Shown here in pieces: positions 30,087 through 39,462 of a DNA stretch of 64,000 bases. The stretch is from positions 310,001 to 374,000 of the forward strand of contig NZ_BAAAOH010000001.1 in NCBI RefSeq assembly GCF_039530225.1. The letters are read 5' to 3'. The notes under the pieces were generated by a model, which saw only the letters and a list, made by a program, of their open reading frames with translations, was not told the DNA's origin and did no database searches. The position numbers and the translations under genes were made by a program. Every line of letters starts with the position of its first letter. Positions within the stretch are counted from its first letter, which is position 1. The DNA is from Microbacterium pumilum (GTDB lineage: Bacteria; Actinomycetota; Actinomycetes; Actinomycetales; Microbacteriaceae).

Positions 30087-30689
30087 CTACGCCGGGTGGA
30101 CACCGCTCTCTGGCCACGACGAACGGCGAAGCAGCTCCCACACGCGAGTCAGCCGTGCCACCATGTCGATCGTCGGATCGTGCAGCCACTCCACCTGCAG
30201 TCCGTCCGAAGCCGCCACGATGAGATCCGCAGCTTCCGCGATATCCACCTCCGGGCCCATCTCGCCCTCCTCCTGCGCACGCTCGATCGCCGCAGCGATC
30301 AGGCCACGCACCCACGCGTAGCGCTCGACGAAGTAGTCGTGCGCAGGGTGGCCGGCGATGCTCGCTTCCGCGGCGTACTCGGCATAGAGCTGCACGAGTC
30401 CTGCCACTTGGGTGTTGTGGCGGATCACCTCCAGGAAGCCCTCGAACCGAGGATTCGGCGCAAAGAACTCGTCGAGGTCATGAAGGTCGCGGGCCCGGAG
30501 CACCTCTTGGAAGAGCTCCTCGCGCGAGCCGAAGTGGTGCATGAGGCCGGGCTGGGTGAGCCCGACGCGCTCTGCGATCTCGCGCGTGGTCGCCTTGCGG
30601 CAACCGTTCTTCGCCACCACGTCGAGCGCCACGGCGAGGATCTCCTCGCGCTTGGCGAGGCCCTTCGCGTATGCACCGCGACGACCCAT
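30087..30689 (-). CDS. TetR-family regulator of the beta-glucoside module
   Basis: 200 aa. The N-terminal HTH (REEILAVALDVVAKNGCRKATTREIAERVGLTQPGLMHHF, about 14-52) is typical TetR; the C-terminal half is a ligand/dimer domain. It lies 78 nt downstream of the MFS transporter on the same strand. The likely operator is the palindrome at 32184-32204 between the transporter and the GH3 gene. The effector is probably a glucoside or oligosaccharide, by context only. Confidence 0.85.
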   Translation of the reverse strand: MGRRGAYAKGLAKREEILAVALDVVAKNGCRKATTREIAERVGLTQPGLMHHFGSREELFQEVLRARDLHDLDEFFAPNPRFEGFLEVIRHNTQVAGLVQLYAEYAAEASIAGHPAHDYFVERYAWVRGLIAAAIERAQEEGEMGPEVDIAEAADLIVAASDGLQVEWLHDPTIDMVARLTRVWELLRRSSWPESGVHPA

Positions 30690-30767
30690 CGCTGTCAGCT
30701 CCCCAGGCGAGGGATCCTCGACCGGCCCCAGCCGTCCCGAGGATCCCGTGGCAGATGATGTTGCCGG

Positions 30768-32102
30768 CTACCTTACTTTCTTTATCGGGATGATGACGAG
30801 CGCGCCCAGCAACCCGGCCGCGCCGGCGACCCACAGCACCAGAGTGAAGTTCGGGTAGGCGCCCACGTAGGCCAGGATGCCGGTGAGCACCGGCGCGAGG
30901 GTCTGCGGCAGCGCGTTCGCGATGTTGAACACGCCCAGGTCCTTGCCCGAATCGTCGGGGTTGGGGAGGACGTCGACGACGAGCGCGAGGTCGACACCGA
31001 CGTAGATGCCGTATGCGATTCCCAGGAATGCCTCCAGGACGAAGAACGCACCCACCGAATCGACATAGCTCAGCAGCACCGTGCCCACCGCGAACATCAG
31101 CGTCGACCCCCACACGAACACCTTCCGGCGACCGAGCTTGTCCGACAACCAGCCCGCGACGTATCCGCTGAGCACGAGCGCGGCGGTGTAGATCAGCACG
31201 CTCGTCGAGATGATCGCCGCCACCTGATCCGTCGGGATCTCGAGATGGAGGTTGACGTAGAAGAACCGCAGCGTCGTGAACATGAAGCTCGCCAGTGTGA
31301 TGAGGAACCGCGACCACCACGCCAGCGCGTAGTCCGGGAACTTCACCGGGCTCACCCAGAATGTCTCCCACCAGTCCCGGAAATCCATCCGCTCCGGCTT
31401 CGTCGGCAGCACCTGGTCGGGCAGCACGAACGCGAACACCACCATCGCCCCGATCGCGAGGATCGACGGGCCCACGAACATGACGACCGGCGCGCCCTGG
31501 AACCACTGCGCCACATACACGCCGCCGAGGATGCCGAGGTTCTGCGCAATGCCGAGGGAAGCGGTGATCTTGCCGCGCTGGAACTTCGGCACCTGGTCGG
31601 CGACCGTCGCGATGAACGGCGCCAGCGTCATGTTCGCACCGAGCTGCGCGAGCGCCCAGCCCACCGTCGCCCACAGCAGGCTCGGAGCCAGCGCCATGAT
31701 CACGAACGCGAACGTCATGATCACCGTGCCCAGCACGATCCAGATCCGCCTGCGACCCCACTTGGACGTGGTGCGGTCCGACAAGCGCCCGAACACGACA
31801 TTCGCGACCGTGGCGAACAGCGCACCGACACCGCCGAGGACCGCAGCCGCTCCGATCGCGCCGTTCTCCGGCAGCGCCCCGTCGTCCACGAGCTGCGTGA
31901 TCTTCAAGCCGATGCCGACGATCGCCGGCCCCAGCAGTGCCACGAAGAACACGAACTGGGCGATGAGCAGCCACGCCACATAGCTCTTCTTCGCAGGCTC
32001 TGTCGGTTCCTTGAACCAGTGATGCTCGTGATGACCGACCGTCTGGCTTGCCGAGGTCATACCCGACGGCATACCGGCTGCGGAACCACTGACTGACGAC
32101 AT
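30768..32102 (-). CDS. MFS sugar/glycoside transporter
   Basis: 444 aa, 12 TM helices. The loop 2-3 motif is GRLSDRTTSKWGRRR and loop 8-9 is GWLSDKLGRRK, as in sugar-transporting MFS proteins of the SLC45/glycoside class. The N-terminus is His-rich and cytoplasmic (GHHEHHW). It is divergent from the GH3 beta-glucosidase across a palindromic operator, so it likely imports the substrate of that enzyme. Upstream AAAGGAGG gives a strong start. Confidence 0.85.
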   Translation of the reverse strand: MSSVSGSAAGMPSGMTSASQTVGHHEHHWFKEPTEPAKKSYVAWLLIAQFVFFVALLGPAIVGIGLKITQLVDDGALPENGAIGAAAVLGGVGALFATVANVVFGRLSDRTTSKWGRRRIWIVLGTVIMTFAFVIMALAPSLLWATVGWALAQLGANMTLAPFIATVADQVPKFQRGKITASLGIAQNLGILGGVYVAQWFQGAPVVMFVGPSILAIGAMVVFAFVLPDQVLPTKPERMDFRDWWETFWVSPVKFPDYALAWWSRFLITLASFMFTTLRFFYVNLHLEIPTDQVAAIISTSVLIYTAALVLSGYVAGWLSDKLGRRKVFVWGSTLMFAVGTVLLSYVDSVGAFFVLEAFLGIAYGIYVGVDLALVVDVLPNPDDSGKDLGVFNIANALPQTLAPVLTGILAYVGAYPNFTLVLWVAGAAGLLGALVIIPIKKVR

Positions 32103-32183
32103 ACCTGCCTCCTTTGGCGAGGACCTATCGAGGTGGAGGCGACGTCGGCGTCAGCCGAGGAGGTTCACCACCCTTGTCGATGA

Positions 32184-32204
32184 AAACTTTGCCGGATAAA
32201 GTTT
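32184..32204. promoter_or_regulatory. Palindromic operator between MFS and GH3 genes
   Basis: AAACTTT-GCCGGAT-AAAGTTT: perfect 7-bp arms, 7-nt centre, in a 172-bp divergent promoter. It is AT-rich against the background. The TetR protein at 30087-30689 is the obvious candidate to bind it. Confidence 0.7.
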
Positions 32205-32274
32205 CCAGACACAAGATCCTGCGCCACTTCGATCGAACGACGCAGGCCATCGGTCCGACAGAGGAGTCGCCGCC

Positions 32275-34509
32275 ATGACCGAAGGTGTTCCCGCAGACGC
32301 GAGCGTCGCGGATCTCTCGCTCGAAGAGAAGGCGTCGCTCACCAGCGGCGCCGACTTCTGGACGACCAAGCCCATCGACCGTCTCGGCATCCCGTCGATC
32401 ATGATGACGGATGGCCCGCACGGGCTGCGCAAGCAGGGAGGAGACACCGATCACCTCGGCCTCGCCGGCAGCGTGCCGGCCACGTGCTTCCCTCCCGCCG
32501 TGGGCCTGAGCGCCTCCTTCGACCCCGAGCTCGCGGAGCGCGTCGGGGTGGCACTCGGCGTCGAGTCGGCGATCGAGGACGTGGCCGTCATTCTCGGACC
32601 CGGCATCAACATCAAGCGTTCGCCGCTGTGCGGACGCAACTTCGAGTACATGTCGGAAGACCCGATCGTGTCGGGCGCGCTCGGGGCCGGCCTGGTGCGC
32701 GGCATCGAGTCGCAAGGCGTGGGCTCGTCGCTGAAGCACTTCGCCGCGAACAACCAGGAGACCGATCGCCTCCGAGTATCCGCCGATGTCGACCCCCGGC
32801 CGTTGCGCGAGATCTACCTCCGGGGCTTCCAGCGTGTCGTCGAAGACACCCAGCCGTGGACCGTCATGTGCTCCTACAACCGGCTGAACGGCATCCACAC
32901 CTCAGAAGACCCGTGGCTTCTGACGAAGGTGCTCCGCGACGAGTGGGGGTTTCAGGGGATCGTGGTCTCCGACTGGGGAGCGGTGAACAACCGGGTCGCC
33001 GGGATCGCCGCCGGCCTGGATCTGGAGATGCCTTCAAGCAGCGGACGCACGGATGCCGAAGTCGTCGCGGCCGTGCGCGAGGGACGCCTCGAGGAGGGCG
33101 CACTCGATGTCGTCGTCGAGCGCCTGCTCGCACTCATCCGGAAGGCCGGCGCGCGGCCGGCGGCCATCGGACCGCTCGACGTCGACGCGCACCACGAGCT
33201 CGCGCGCGAAGTCGCCGGTCGGTCGATCGTTCTTCTGAAGAACGACGACGCGACACTGCCGCTTGCAAGCGCGCAGTCTGTCGCGGTCATCGGTGCCTTC
33301 GCGCAGGAGCCTCGTTTCCAGGGAGCCGGCTCGTCGCAGATCAACCCGACGCGGCTCGACAACGCGCTCGATCAGATCGTCGGGCACGGCGGACAGGACA
33401 ACGTCTTCTTCGCCCAGGGCTTCACCGTCGATGCGTCCGGTGAGGCCGACGCCCTCCGCGCCGCCGCGGTCGCGCTCGCCGCCTCCACGGACGTCGCGCT
33501 TCTCTTCCTCGGCGTGCCCGCTGCCGAGGAGTCCGAGGGTTTCGATCGGGAGCACATCGATCTGCCGGCAGTGCAGCTGGAACTGCTCGACGCGGTGCTC
33601 GCCGTGAATCCGAACGTCGTCGTCGTGCTCTCCAACGGCGGGGTGGTCGCCCTCCCGTTCACGGACCGTGTTCCGGCGATCCTCGAGACATGGCTGCTCG
33701 GCCAAGCGGGCGGAAGCGCGGTGGCCGACGTGCTCTACGGCGCTGTCAACCCCTCGGGCAAGCTCGCAGAGACCATTCCGCTCCGTCTGGAGGACACCCC
33801 GGCGTTCGGCAACTTCCCCGGCGAGTTCGGACACGTCCGCTACGGCGAGGGCCTGCTGGTCGGATACCGCTGGTACGATGCGAAAGGCCTCGACGTGCGC
33901 TACCCGTTCGGCCACGGGCTCTCATACACGACGTTCGAGATCGGGGATGCCGCGGCATCCGTGGATTCGGGCGGCGATGTCATCGTGACGGTGCCCGTGA
34001 CCAACACGGGAGGCGTCGCGGGACGTGAGGTCGTGCAGGTGTACACGTCGCTGCCTGGATCGACCGTGCAGCGGCCGCCACGTGAGTTGAAGGCGTTCGA
34101 GAGCGTTCTGCTGGAACCCGGACAGACGACGGACGTGTCGCTGACCGTCCGTCGAAGGGATCTGGCGTACTGGGATGTGCGCGTGGACGGTTGGGTGGTC
34201 GAAGGCGGGAGCTATCTTGTGGAGGTCGGCGCATCCAGCCGGGATATTCGGTCGTCGACGACCGTCGACGTCGATGGCGACGCGGTATCGCTGCCGATCT
34301 CGATGGACTCGTCGTTCGAAGAGGTGCTGGCCGACCCGACAGTGGGCCCAGAACTCCAGGCAGCCATCGCCGCTCAGTTCGGTGACCAGGACGATCTCGT
34401 CAAGATGCTCGCGAACTTCCCCGTAGGCCGATTGGACGGGTTCCCCCTTCCTCGTGCCGAGATCATCGCATTGGTGGAAAAGGCCGGCGCGGCGCAGAGG
34501 AGACCCTAG
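32275..34509 (+). CDS. Glycoside hydrolase family 3 beta-glucosidase
   Basis: 744 aa, ATG after GAGGAG. The GH3 N-terminal barrel ends with the nucleophile motif GIVVSDWGAVNNR; the C-terminal alpha/beta domain follows (about 310-560); a fibronectin-III-like domain (VTNTGGVAGREVVQVYTS) is next, and a short unusual C-terminal tail. With no signal peptide it acts in the cytosol on glucosides brought in by the divergent MFS transporter. Exact linkage specificity is not visible. Its stop overlaps that of the convergent MarR gene. Confidence 0.92.
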   Translation: MTEGVPADASVADLSLEEKASLTSGADFWTTKPIDRLGIPSIMMTDGPHGLRKQGGDTDHLGLAGSVPATCFPPAVGLSASFDPELAERVGVALGVESAIEDVAVILGPGINIKRSPLCGRNFEYMSEDPIVSGALGAGLVRGIESQGVGSSLKHFAANNQETDRLRVSADVDPRPLREIYLRGFQRVVEDTQPWTVMCSYNRLNGIHTSEDPWLLTKVLRDEWGFQGIVVSDWGAVNNRVAGIAAGLDLEMPSSSGRTDAEVVAAVREGRLEEGALDVVVERLLALIRKAGARPAAIGPLDVDAHHELAREVAGRSIVLLKNDDATLPLASAQSVAVIGAFAQEPRFQGAGSSQINPTRLDNALDQIVGHGGQDNVFFAQGFTVDASGEADALRAAAVALAASTDVALLFLGVPAAEESEGFDREHIDLPAVQLELLDAVLAVNPNVVVVLSNGGVVALPFTDRVPAILETWLLGQAGGSAVADVLYGAVNPSGKLAETIPLRLEDTPAFGNFPGEFGHVRYGEGLLVGYRWYDAKGLDVRYPFGHGLSYTTFEIGDAAASVDSGGDVIVTVPVTNTGGVAGREVVQVYTSLPGSTVQRPPRELKAFESVLLEPGQTTDVSLTVRRRDLAYWDVRVDGWVVEGGSYLVEVGASSRDIRSSTTVDVDGDAVSLPISMDSSFEEVLADPTVGPELQAAIAAQFGDQDDLVKMLANFPVGRLDGFPLPRAEIIALVEKAGAAQRRP

Positions 34510-35066
34510 ACGGGCAGCGGATCTGCCGCGCAGATGGGCTCTGCGCCGTCTCCTTGGCTCGGATCAGCCAAGCACTCGCTCTCGTCTGCCCCGCCGGCCG
34601 TGATGGTCAGTCGTCGATCGGGGTCGAGCTTGCCCAAAATCGCGTAGGTCAAGGTTGCGAGCTGGTCGATGCCGCTTTCATCCAGACCGTCGAGGATCAT
34701 TCGCTGAACGGCCTCCGCGTATAGTCCAGCGCTGCCGAGGAAGACCTGCTCCCCCGCATCGGTGAGCACGGCGTTGGTCGCCCGCCCGTCTTCTTCGCAC
34801 GGTGCACGCAGCACCAACTCCTTGCGCTCCAGACTCGTGACCACTCGCGACAGGCGCGCCAGGGTCGCGTTCGTGCGCGCCGCCAACGCGCTCAATCGCA
34901 GCCGATGACCGCCTGCTTCATGAAGCGCTTCCAGCAGCGTGAACTCGAATGATGTGATGCCGGCGGGCGCCAACTCCTTGTCCAGCGCGGTCGGCAGCAG
35001 TTCGAGCAGCGCATGGAGTCGCGCGACGGCGACGCGTTCGTCATAGGTCAAGGTCGGCGTGCTCAT
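34506..35066 (-). CDS. MarR-family regulator
   Basis: 186 aa. Winged-helix core about 30-140: FEFTLLEALHEAGGHRLRLSALAARTNATLARLSRVVTSLERKELV, then the wing with EEDGRATNAVLTDAG. A Cys-containing acidic C-terminal tail follows (ECLADPSQGDGAEPICAAD). It is divergent from an NAD(P)-binding protein gene, with two palindromes between them. Family and autoregulation are likely; ligand unknown. Confidence 0.88.
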   Translation of the reverse strand: MSTPTLTYDERVAVARLHALLELLPTALDKELAPAGITSFEFTLLEALHEAGGHRLRLSALAARTNATLARLSRVVTSLERKELVLRAPCEEDGRATNAVLTDAGEQVFLGSAGLYAEAVQRMILDGLDESGIDQLATLTYAILGKLDPDRRLTITAGGADESECLADPSQGDGAEPICAADPLPV

Positions 35067-35085
35067 GACTCATGATACCGATTAT

Positions 35086-35097
35086 TTGTACCTACAA
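35086..35097. promoter_or_regulatory. MarR operator 1
   Basis: TTGTA-CC-TACAA, perfect 5-bp arms. Reverse complement of the copy at 35120-35131; centres are 34 bp apart (about three helical turns). Confidence 0.78.
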
Positions 35098-35119
35098 CAA
35101 AGATCTGTTACTGTTTTAC

Positions 35120-35131
35120 TTGTAGGTACAA
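35120..35131. promoter_or_regulatory. MarR operator 2
   Basis: TTGTA-GG-TACAA, 18 nt before the start of the gene at 35150. It would block the rightward promoter when bound. Confidence 0.78.
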
Positions 35132-35149
35132 CTAATAGGGAGACATCTC

Positions 35150-35728
35150 ATGACTCAGGTCACCATCATCGGCACCGGCAACATGGCGAACGCGATCGGC
35201 GGCCTTCTCGCCGACGGCGGCACTGACGTTGCCTACATCTCTCAGGCAGACACCGGGACCGCAGCGCTCGAGGGTGAGATCGTCGTCCTCGCCGTGCCGT
35301 ACCCGGCCGTGGACAGCATCCTCGCCGCCTATGGCGACCAGTTGGACGGCAAGATCGTCGTCGACATCACCAACCCCCTGAACTTCGAGACGTTCGACTC
35401 CCTGACGGTACCCGCGGGCAGCTCGGCCGCCGCTGAAATCCAGTCGAAGCTGCCCAAAGCGCGCGTGCTGAAGGCGTTCAACACGACCTTCGCGGGCACC
35501 CTCGTGAGCAAGAGGATCGGCGACACGGCGACCACCGTGCTCATCGCAGGCGACGACGCGACCGCGAAGAAGTCTCTTGCCGCCGCCGTCGAGGCCGGCG
35601 GGGTGTCGGCGATCGACGCCGGATCGCTTTCGCGGGCGCACGAGCTCGAGGCGTTCGGGTTCCTGCAGCTGACCCTCGCCGCCGCGGAGAAGATCACCTG
35701 GACCGGCGGCTTCGCCGTCATCAACTGA
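35150..35728 (+). CDS. NAD(P)-binding/F420-dependent NADP reductase-like protein
   Basis: 192 aa. The Rossmann start VTIIGTGNMANAIGGLLADGG is followed by EIVVLAVPYPAVDSIL and VVDITNPLNF, as in the NADPH:F420 oxidoreductase/NADB family; then AFNTTFAGTL. A short ATP- or F420-related function cannot be chosen from sequence. ATG with AGGGAG upstream, under the MarR operators and in an operon with the VOC gene 29 nt downstream. Confidence 0.82.
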   Translation: MTQVTIIGTGNMANAIGGLLADGGTDVAYISQADTGTAALEGEIVVLAVPYPAVDSILAAYGDQLDGKIVVDITNPLNFETFDSLTVPAGSSAAAEIQSKLPKARVLKAFNTTFAGTLVSKRIGDTATTVLIAGDDATAKKSLAAAVEAGGVSAIDAGSLSRAHELEAFGFLQLTLAAAEKITWTGGFAVIN

Positions 35729-35757
35729 CCGTTCACCTCTCAGATCCGGAGCTCGTC

Positions 35758-36651
35758 ATGGACTCGATGAATCCCGCTGCATCAATGGATGCCGTGACCC
35801 TCCGGGTCGGTGACCTCGAGGGGATGTCCTCCTACTACGCCGGGGCGCTCGCGCTTTCGCCGCTCGAAGAGCGTGTGCACGGCCGCGAGGTGCATCGCGT
35901 GCTCGGGCGGGGGGCCACCCCGATGGTGCGCCTGGTCCACACCCCGGATCTGCCGGGGGTGGACCCGCGACAGGCTGGGCTCTACCACACGGCGTTCCTG
36001 TTCGATGATCCGGCAAGTCTGGCCGCGACCGTCTACCGCTCCGCACAGAACCCGCGCAGTCGGTTCGTCGGCTCGAGCGACCACCTGGTCAGCGAGGCGT
36101 TCTACTTCACCGACCCCGAAGGCAACGGCATCGAGCTGTACACCGACCGACCCCGTGCCGAATGGGGGTACGTGAACGGGGAGATCCAGATGGCGACGAA
36201 GTACCTCGACGCGAACGCCTACCTTCAGCGTCACCTGACGCAGGAGGTGCTGGATGCCGGCCCGGACCTTTCCGGTCGAGTCGGCCACGTCCACCTTCAG
36301 GTGGGAGACGTTCAGGTCGCGCGAGCTTTCTATGTGGATGCCTTGGGGTTCGAATCCACTGCCACCGGCTACCCCGGAGCTCTGTTCGCCTCTGCCGGGG
36401 GGTACCACCATCACATCGCGATGAACGTGTGGCATTCCGCCGGCGCCGGCCCCCGGGCCGCGAGCCTCGGGCTGGGTGACGTGGCAGTCTCGGTGCCCGC
36501 TCGTGAAGACCTCGACGCTCTCATCGCGCGGCTGAGCACCCACCACCTGCCGTTCGCGGATGACGGGCGAGCCGTGCGCGTCGACGATCCGTGGGGCACC
36601 CAGGTGACGGTCGCTGTTGCCGGCACCACGGTCGATGAACTGCTCGCATGA
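35758..36651 (+). CDS. VOC-family protein (catechol-2,3-dioxygenase/CatE-like)
   Basis: 297 aa made of two vicinal-oxygen-chelate modules (about 8-130 and 165-290). Metal-ligand candidates are His in YHTAFLF, Glu in DPEGNGIELYTDRP, His in GHVHLQVGD and YHHHIAMN. The long form with two modules resembles B. subtilis CatE-type ring-cleavage enzymes, so an aromatic or quinone substrate is plausible. Co-transcribed with the MarR-controlled reductase gene. Confidence 0.82.
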   Translation: MDSMNPAASMDAVTLRVGDLEGMSSYYAGALALSPLEERVHGREVHRVLGRGATPMVRLVHTPDLPGVDPRQAGLYHTAFLFDDPASLAATVYRSAQNPRSRFVGSSDHLVSEAFYFTDPEGNGIELYTDRPRAEWGYVNGEIQMATKYLDANAYLQRHLTQEVLDAGPDLSGRVGHVHLQVGDVQVARAFYVDALGFESTATGYPGALFASAGGYHHHIAMNVWHSAGAGPRAASLGLGDVAVSVPAREDLDALIARLSTHHLPFADDGRAVRVDDPWGTQVTVAVAGTTVDELLA

Positions 36652-36700
36652 GCGGGTTGCAGGCGGTGAGCGAAGCCGTCGAGGCACGCGGCAACGGAAC

Positions 36701-38740
36701 TCACGTGTCTGCGAGGGCTCCCGTTCCACCGCGGATGGTCACGAAGCCGGAGTGCTTGGGATCTCGACCATCGCCCGCTGTGCGACCTCCGAGCCGGCGA
36801 ACCGCCCACGGCAGCGCGTGGTCGCGCAGCCACTCGGCTCTCGAGAGCCGAGTCGGGACGTCCTCGAGTTCATCCACGTGGAGCGCCTGCTCGAGACGTC
36901 CGAGCGCGCCGGCATCGGGCACGCCCAGACGTTCCGCGGCCTCGTAGGCCAGGAACCGGTGCCCGCGGGAATTCAGATGGACGGCATCGTTCGCCCACAA
37001 TGACAGATCGGCGATGGCCGGCGCAGCCTCGAGGTCGAGCAGCAGCGCACCGCTTTCGCGCGCGAGAGAGCGCAGCTCGGAGTTGAACGTCGCGAACCGC
37101 CTGGCGAGCACGGCGGAGGCTCTTCGTCGCGGCAGGAACGGCGTCACCAGAAGCACCTCCGACTCGGACTCGCGCAGCAGACGCACACCCTCGCCCAATC
37201 GCACGGCGAGCGCGCGCGGATCCGCTCCCAGCCTCGCCAGATCGTTGCCGCCCACCAATATCGAGACAAGGTCCGCCCGGAGCTCGATCGCGCGCGGGAT
37301 CTGATCGGAGACGACATCTTCGATCAGTCGGCTTCGGACGGCGAGATTGGCGTACCGCAATCCGGGTCGGACCGGCTGAGCGTGGGCGATGAGCTGCGCG
37401 AGCCGGTCGGCCCAGCCACGATATTCGCCGGCCGGCATCCGTGAACCGTCACTCAGGCCCTCGGTCACGGAATCGCCTACCGCGACGTACCGACGGCGGG
37501 TGCTACGGGGTGCGCGGGTCGAAAGATCCGGTCGTTCGCCCACCCGACTCATGCGTCGTCCGTCGATCCGCTCGAGCGCTACGGCTTCGGAATAGTGCTC
37601 GACGAGCTGCTCGCCGACGGCAGCCCAGGAACGGCGCTGGACTCCGACGCGCCCAGCGGCTCCGAACGCGCGCGCTTTCGCGGGATCCCCGACGAGGTCT
37701 GCGACCGCGGCACGCATCCCGCGAAGGTCGCCGGGCTCATACAGCCACCCGTTGATGCTGTTGTGCACCAAGTCCAGCGGTCCGCCTCGGCCCGTCGCGA
37801 CCACGGGGACGCCGCTGGCGAGAGCTTCCTGCACGCCCTGGCAGAACGTCTCGCTCTCACCGGGATGCACGAACACGTCCAGACCGGCGAGCGCCTCGGC
37901 AAGCTCCGTACCACCCAAGAACCCCGTGAACACGGCGTCCGGCAGCACCTGTTCGAGCCGTACACGGGCCGGACCTTCTCCGATGACCAGCACCTGCACG
38001 CCCGGCATGTCGCACAGGGCCTTGAGGTCTTCGACCTGCTTCTCCGCCGCGAGCCGGCCGACGTATCCGACCAGAGTTCTGCCGGGCGCGATCCGCGCTC
38101 GCCACGATTCGTCGCGCCGGATCGGGTCGAATCGTTCGAGGTCTACTCCCCTGCCCCAGACCCGGACCCGATCGACACCCAGGTCGCGAAGCTGCGTCGC
38201 CGCGGGTGTCGACGGTGCGAGCGTCAGGGTCGCGCGCCGGTGCAGACGACGGATATGGGATGCGACGAGGGGCGCGGCACCAGGAACGCCATACTTCGCG
38301 GCATAGGCGATGACGTTCGTCTGGTAGACCGCCACCGAGGGGATCCGCGCAAGGTTCGCCGCCACCACACCGTGCCATCCGAGCAGCATCGGCGACGCGA
38401 GATGCACCACGTCGGGAGCGAACCCGGCGAGCAGCCGACTCACCTGTGGGGTGCTCGCGAGCGTCACTCGCACCTGCGGATACGACGGCAGTGGCAGCGA
38501 CAGCAGCCGCTCCGTCCTCCCGCCCGACTCCTCGCCGGCACCCTGGGGCGAACCGGGTGCGATGACGAGAGCCTCATGGCCCTTGCGCTCCAGATGCATG
38601 AGCACCTGCAGCACGGAGTTCGTGACTCCGTTCATGTGGGGAAGGAAGGATTCGGCCAGCAGCGCGACTCTCACACTCCTAGAGTGGCGGGCGGACAGCC
38701 TCGCGACAGGACCCTGACGCCGCCTGGACGAAGAGTTCAT
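36701..38740 (-). CDS. Glycosyltransferase family 4 fused to SGNH/GDSL hydrolase
   Basis: 679 aa in one uninterrupted frame. Residues about 20-390 are a GT-B GT4 enzyme (ALLAESFLPHMNGVTNSVL, VGYVGRLAAEKQVEDL, ESETFCQGVQEALASGVPVV), similar to actinobacterial mannosyltransferases for envelope lipids. Residues about 410-640 are an SGNH esterase (VAVGDSVTEGLSDG, VSILVGGNDLARLG, WANDAVHLNSRGH). In related genomes these are normally neighbouring genes (from general knowledge). The start ATG at 38738-38740 has GGAGCGG upstream. An internal ATG at the domain border might also allow a separate hydrolase. Confidence 0.85.
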   Translation of the reverse strand: MNSSSRRRQGPVARLSARHSRSVRVALLAESFLPHMNGVTNSVLQVLMHLERKGHEALVIAPGSPQGAGEESGGRTERLLSLPLPSYPQVRVTLASTPQVSRLLAGFAPDVVHLASPMLLGWHGVVAANLARIPSVAVYQTNVIAYAAKYGVPGAAPLVASHIRRLHRRATLTLAPSTPAATQLRDLGVDRVRVWGRGVDLERFDPIRRDESWRARIAPGRTLVGYVGRLAAEKQVEDLKALCDMPGVQVLVIGEGPARVRLEQVLPDAVFTGFLGGTELAEALAGLDVFVHPGESETFCQGVQEALASGVPVVATGRGGPLDLVHNSINGWLYEPGDLRGMRAAVADLVGDPAKARAFGAAGRVGVQRRSWAAVGEQLVEHYSEAVALERIDGRRMSRVGERPDLSTRAPRSTRRRYVAVGDSVTEGLSDGSRMPAGEYRGWADRLAQLIAHAQPVRPGLRYANLAVRSRLIEDVVSDQIPRAIELRADLVSILVGGNDLARLGADPRALAVRLGEGVRLLRESESEVLLVTPFLPRRRASAVLARRFATFNSELRSLARESGALLLDLEAAPAIADLSLWANDAVHLNSRGHRFLAYEAAERLGVPDAGALGRLEQALHVDELEDVPTRLSRAEWLRDHALPWAVRRLGGRTAGDGRDPKHSGFVTIRGGTGALADT

Positions 38741-38812
38741 CGGCCGCTCCGACAGCCGTAACCGCCCAGCGCCGTTTGGCAACCATTCACCCTCGGCTGG
38801 TACTCAGAAGCA

Positions 38813-39406
38813 GTGATCGACGATCTGCTCGCCGAACTCGCCACGGGGATTTGGGCGCTGCCGCTGTTGTTCGCGCTGGTGTTCGGCGACGCCTTCCTGA
38901 TCGTCGTTCCCGGCGAGGCTGCCGTCACGGCGTTTGCGGCGCTGTCGGTCGTCCACGGCGAGCCGCCCATCGTCGCGGTCGTCGCGGTTGCGGGCGTGGC
39001 CGCGTTCGCCGGCGACGCCGCGTGCTACGCGATCGGTCGCACGATCGGCGTGGACCGCTGGCGCTGGTCGCGGCAGCCACGACTTGTCGCGCTACGGGGA
39101 TGGGCGCGGCGGCGGCTGACGCGCAGCACCGCCGCAATCGTGTTCACGGCCCGATTCATACCGTTCGCAAGAATCGCGGTGAACCTCACCGCCGGAGCCG
39201 AACGAGTGCCCGCGCCGCGCTATCTGGGGCTGTGTGCACTCGCCGCCTTCGCGTGGGCGATCTACCAATCGTTCATCGGTGCGGCGATCGCGCATTTCCT
39301 CCCCGACGCGCCTGTTGCAGCCGTCGCCCTATCCATCGCGGTCGCTCTGCTGGTGGGCTGGGGACTGGATGTGGCGCTCAGTCGACGGGTGGGCCCGGAT
39401 GCCTAG
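38813..39406 (+). CDS. DedA-family membrane protein
   Basis: 197 aa, GTG start. DedA/SNARE-associated fold: FGDAFLIVVPGEAAVTAFAAL near the N-terminus, GDAACYAIGRTIG, and FTARFIPFARIAVNLTAGA with the conserved Arg in the re-entrant region. Members are half-transporter-like and flip undecaprenyl phosphate or other lipids. A DedA gene beside envelope glycan genes makes sense for lipid-carrier recycling, but the substrate is not shown. Confidence 0.85.
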   Translation: MIDDLLAELATGIWALPLLFALVFGDAFLIVVPGEAAVTAFAALSVVHGEPPIVAVVAVAGVAAFAGDAACYAIGRTIGVDRWRWSRQPRLVALRGWARRRLTRSTAAIVFTARFIPFARIAVNLTAGAERVPAPRYLGLCALAAFAWAIYQSFIGAAIAHFLPDAPVAAVALSIAVALLVGWGLDVALSRRVGPDA

Positions 39407-39462
39407 TGCCCATACGCCACCTGTACGGCAGTGCCGAACGCGGCAGTGCGTTGGTACAGCGG

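Noticed and set aside
32117..32133. AGGACCTATCGAGG resembles a Dos box.
   Set aside because: The second half (NCCC) is missing and the distance to the GH3 start is 141 nt, outside the 54-86 nt range.
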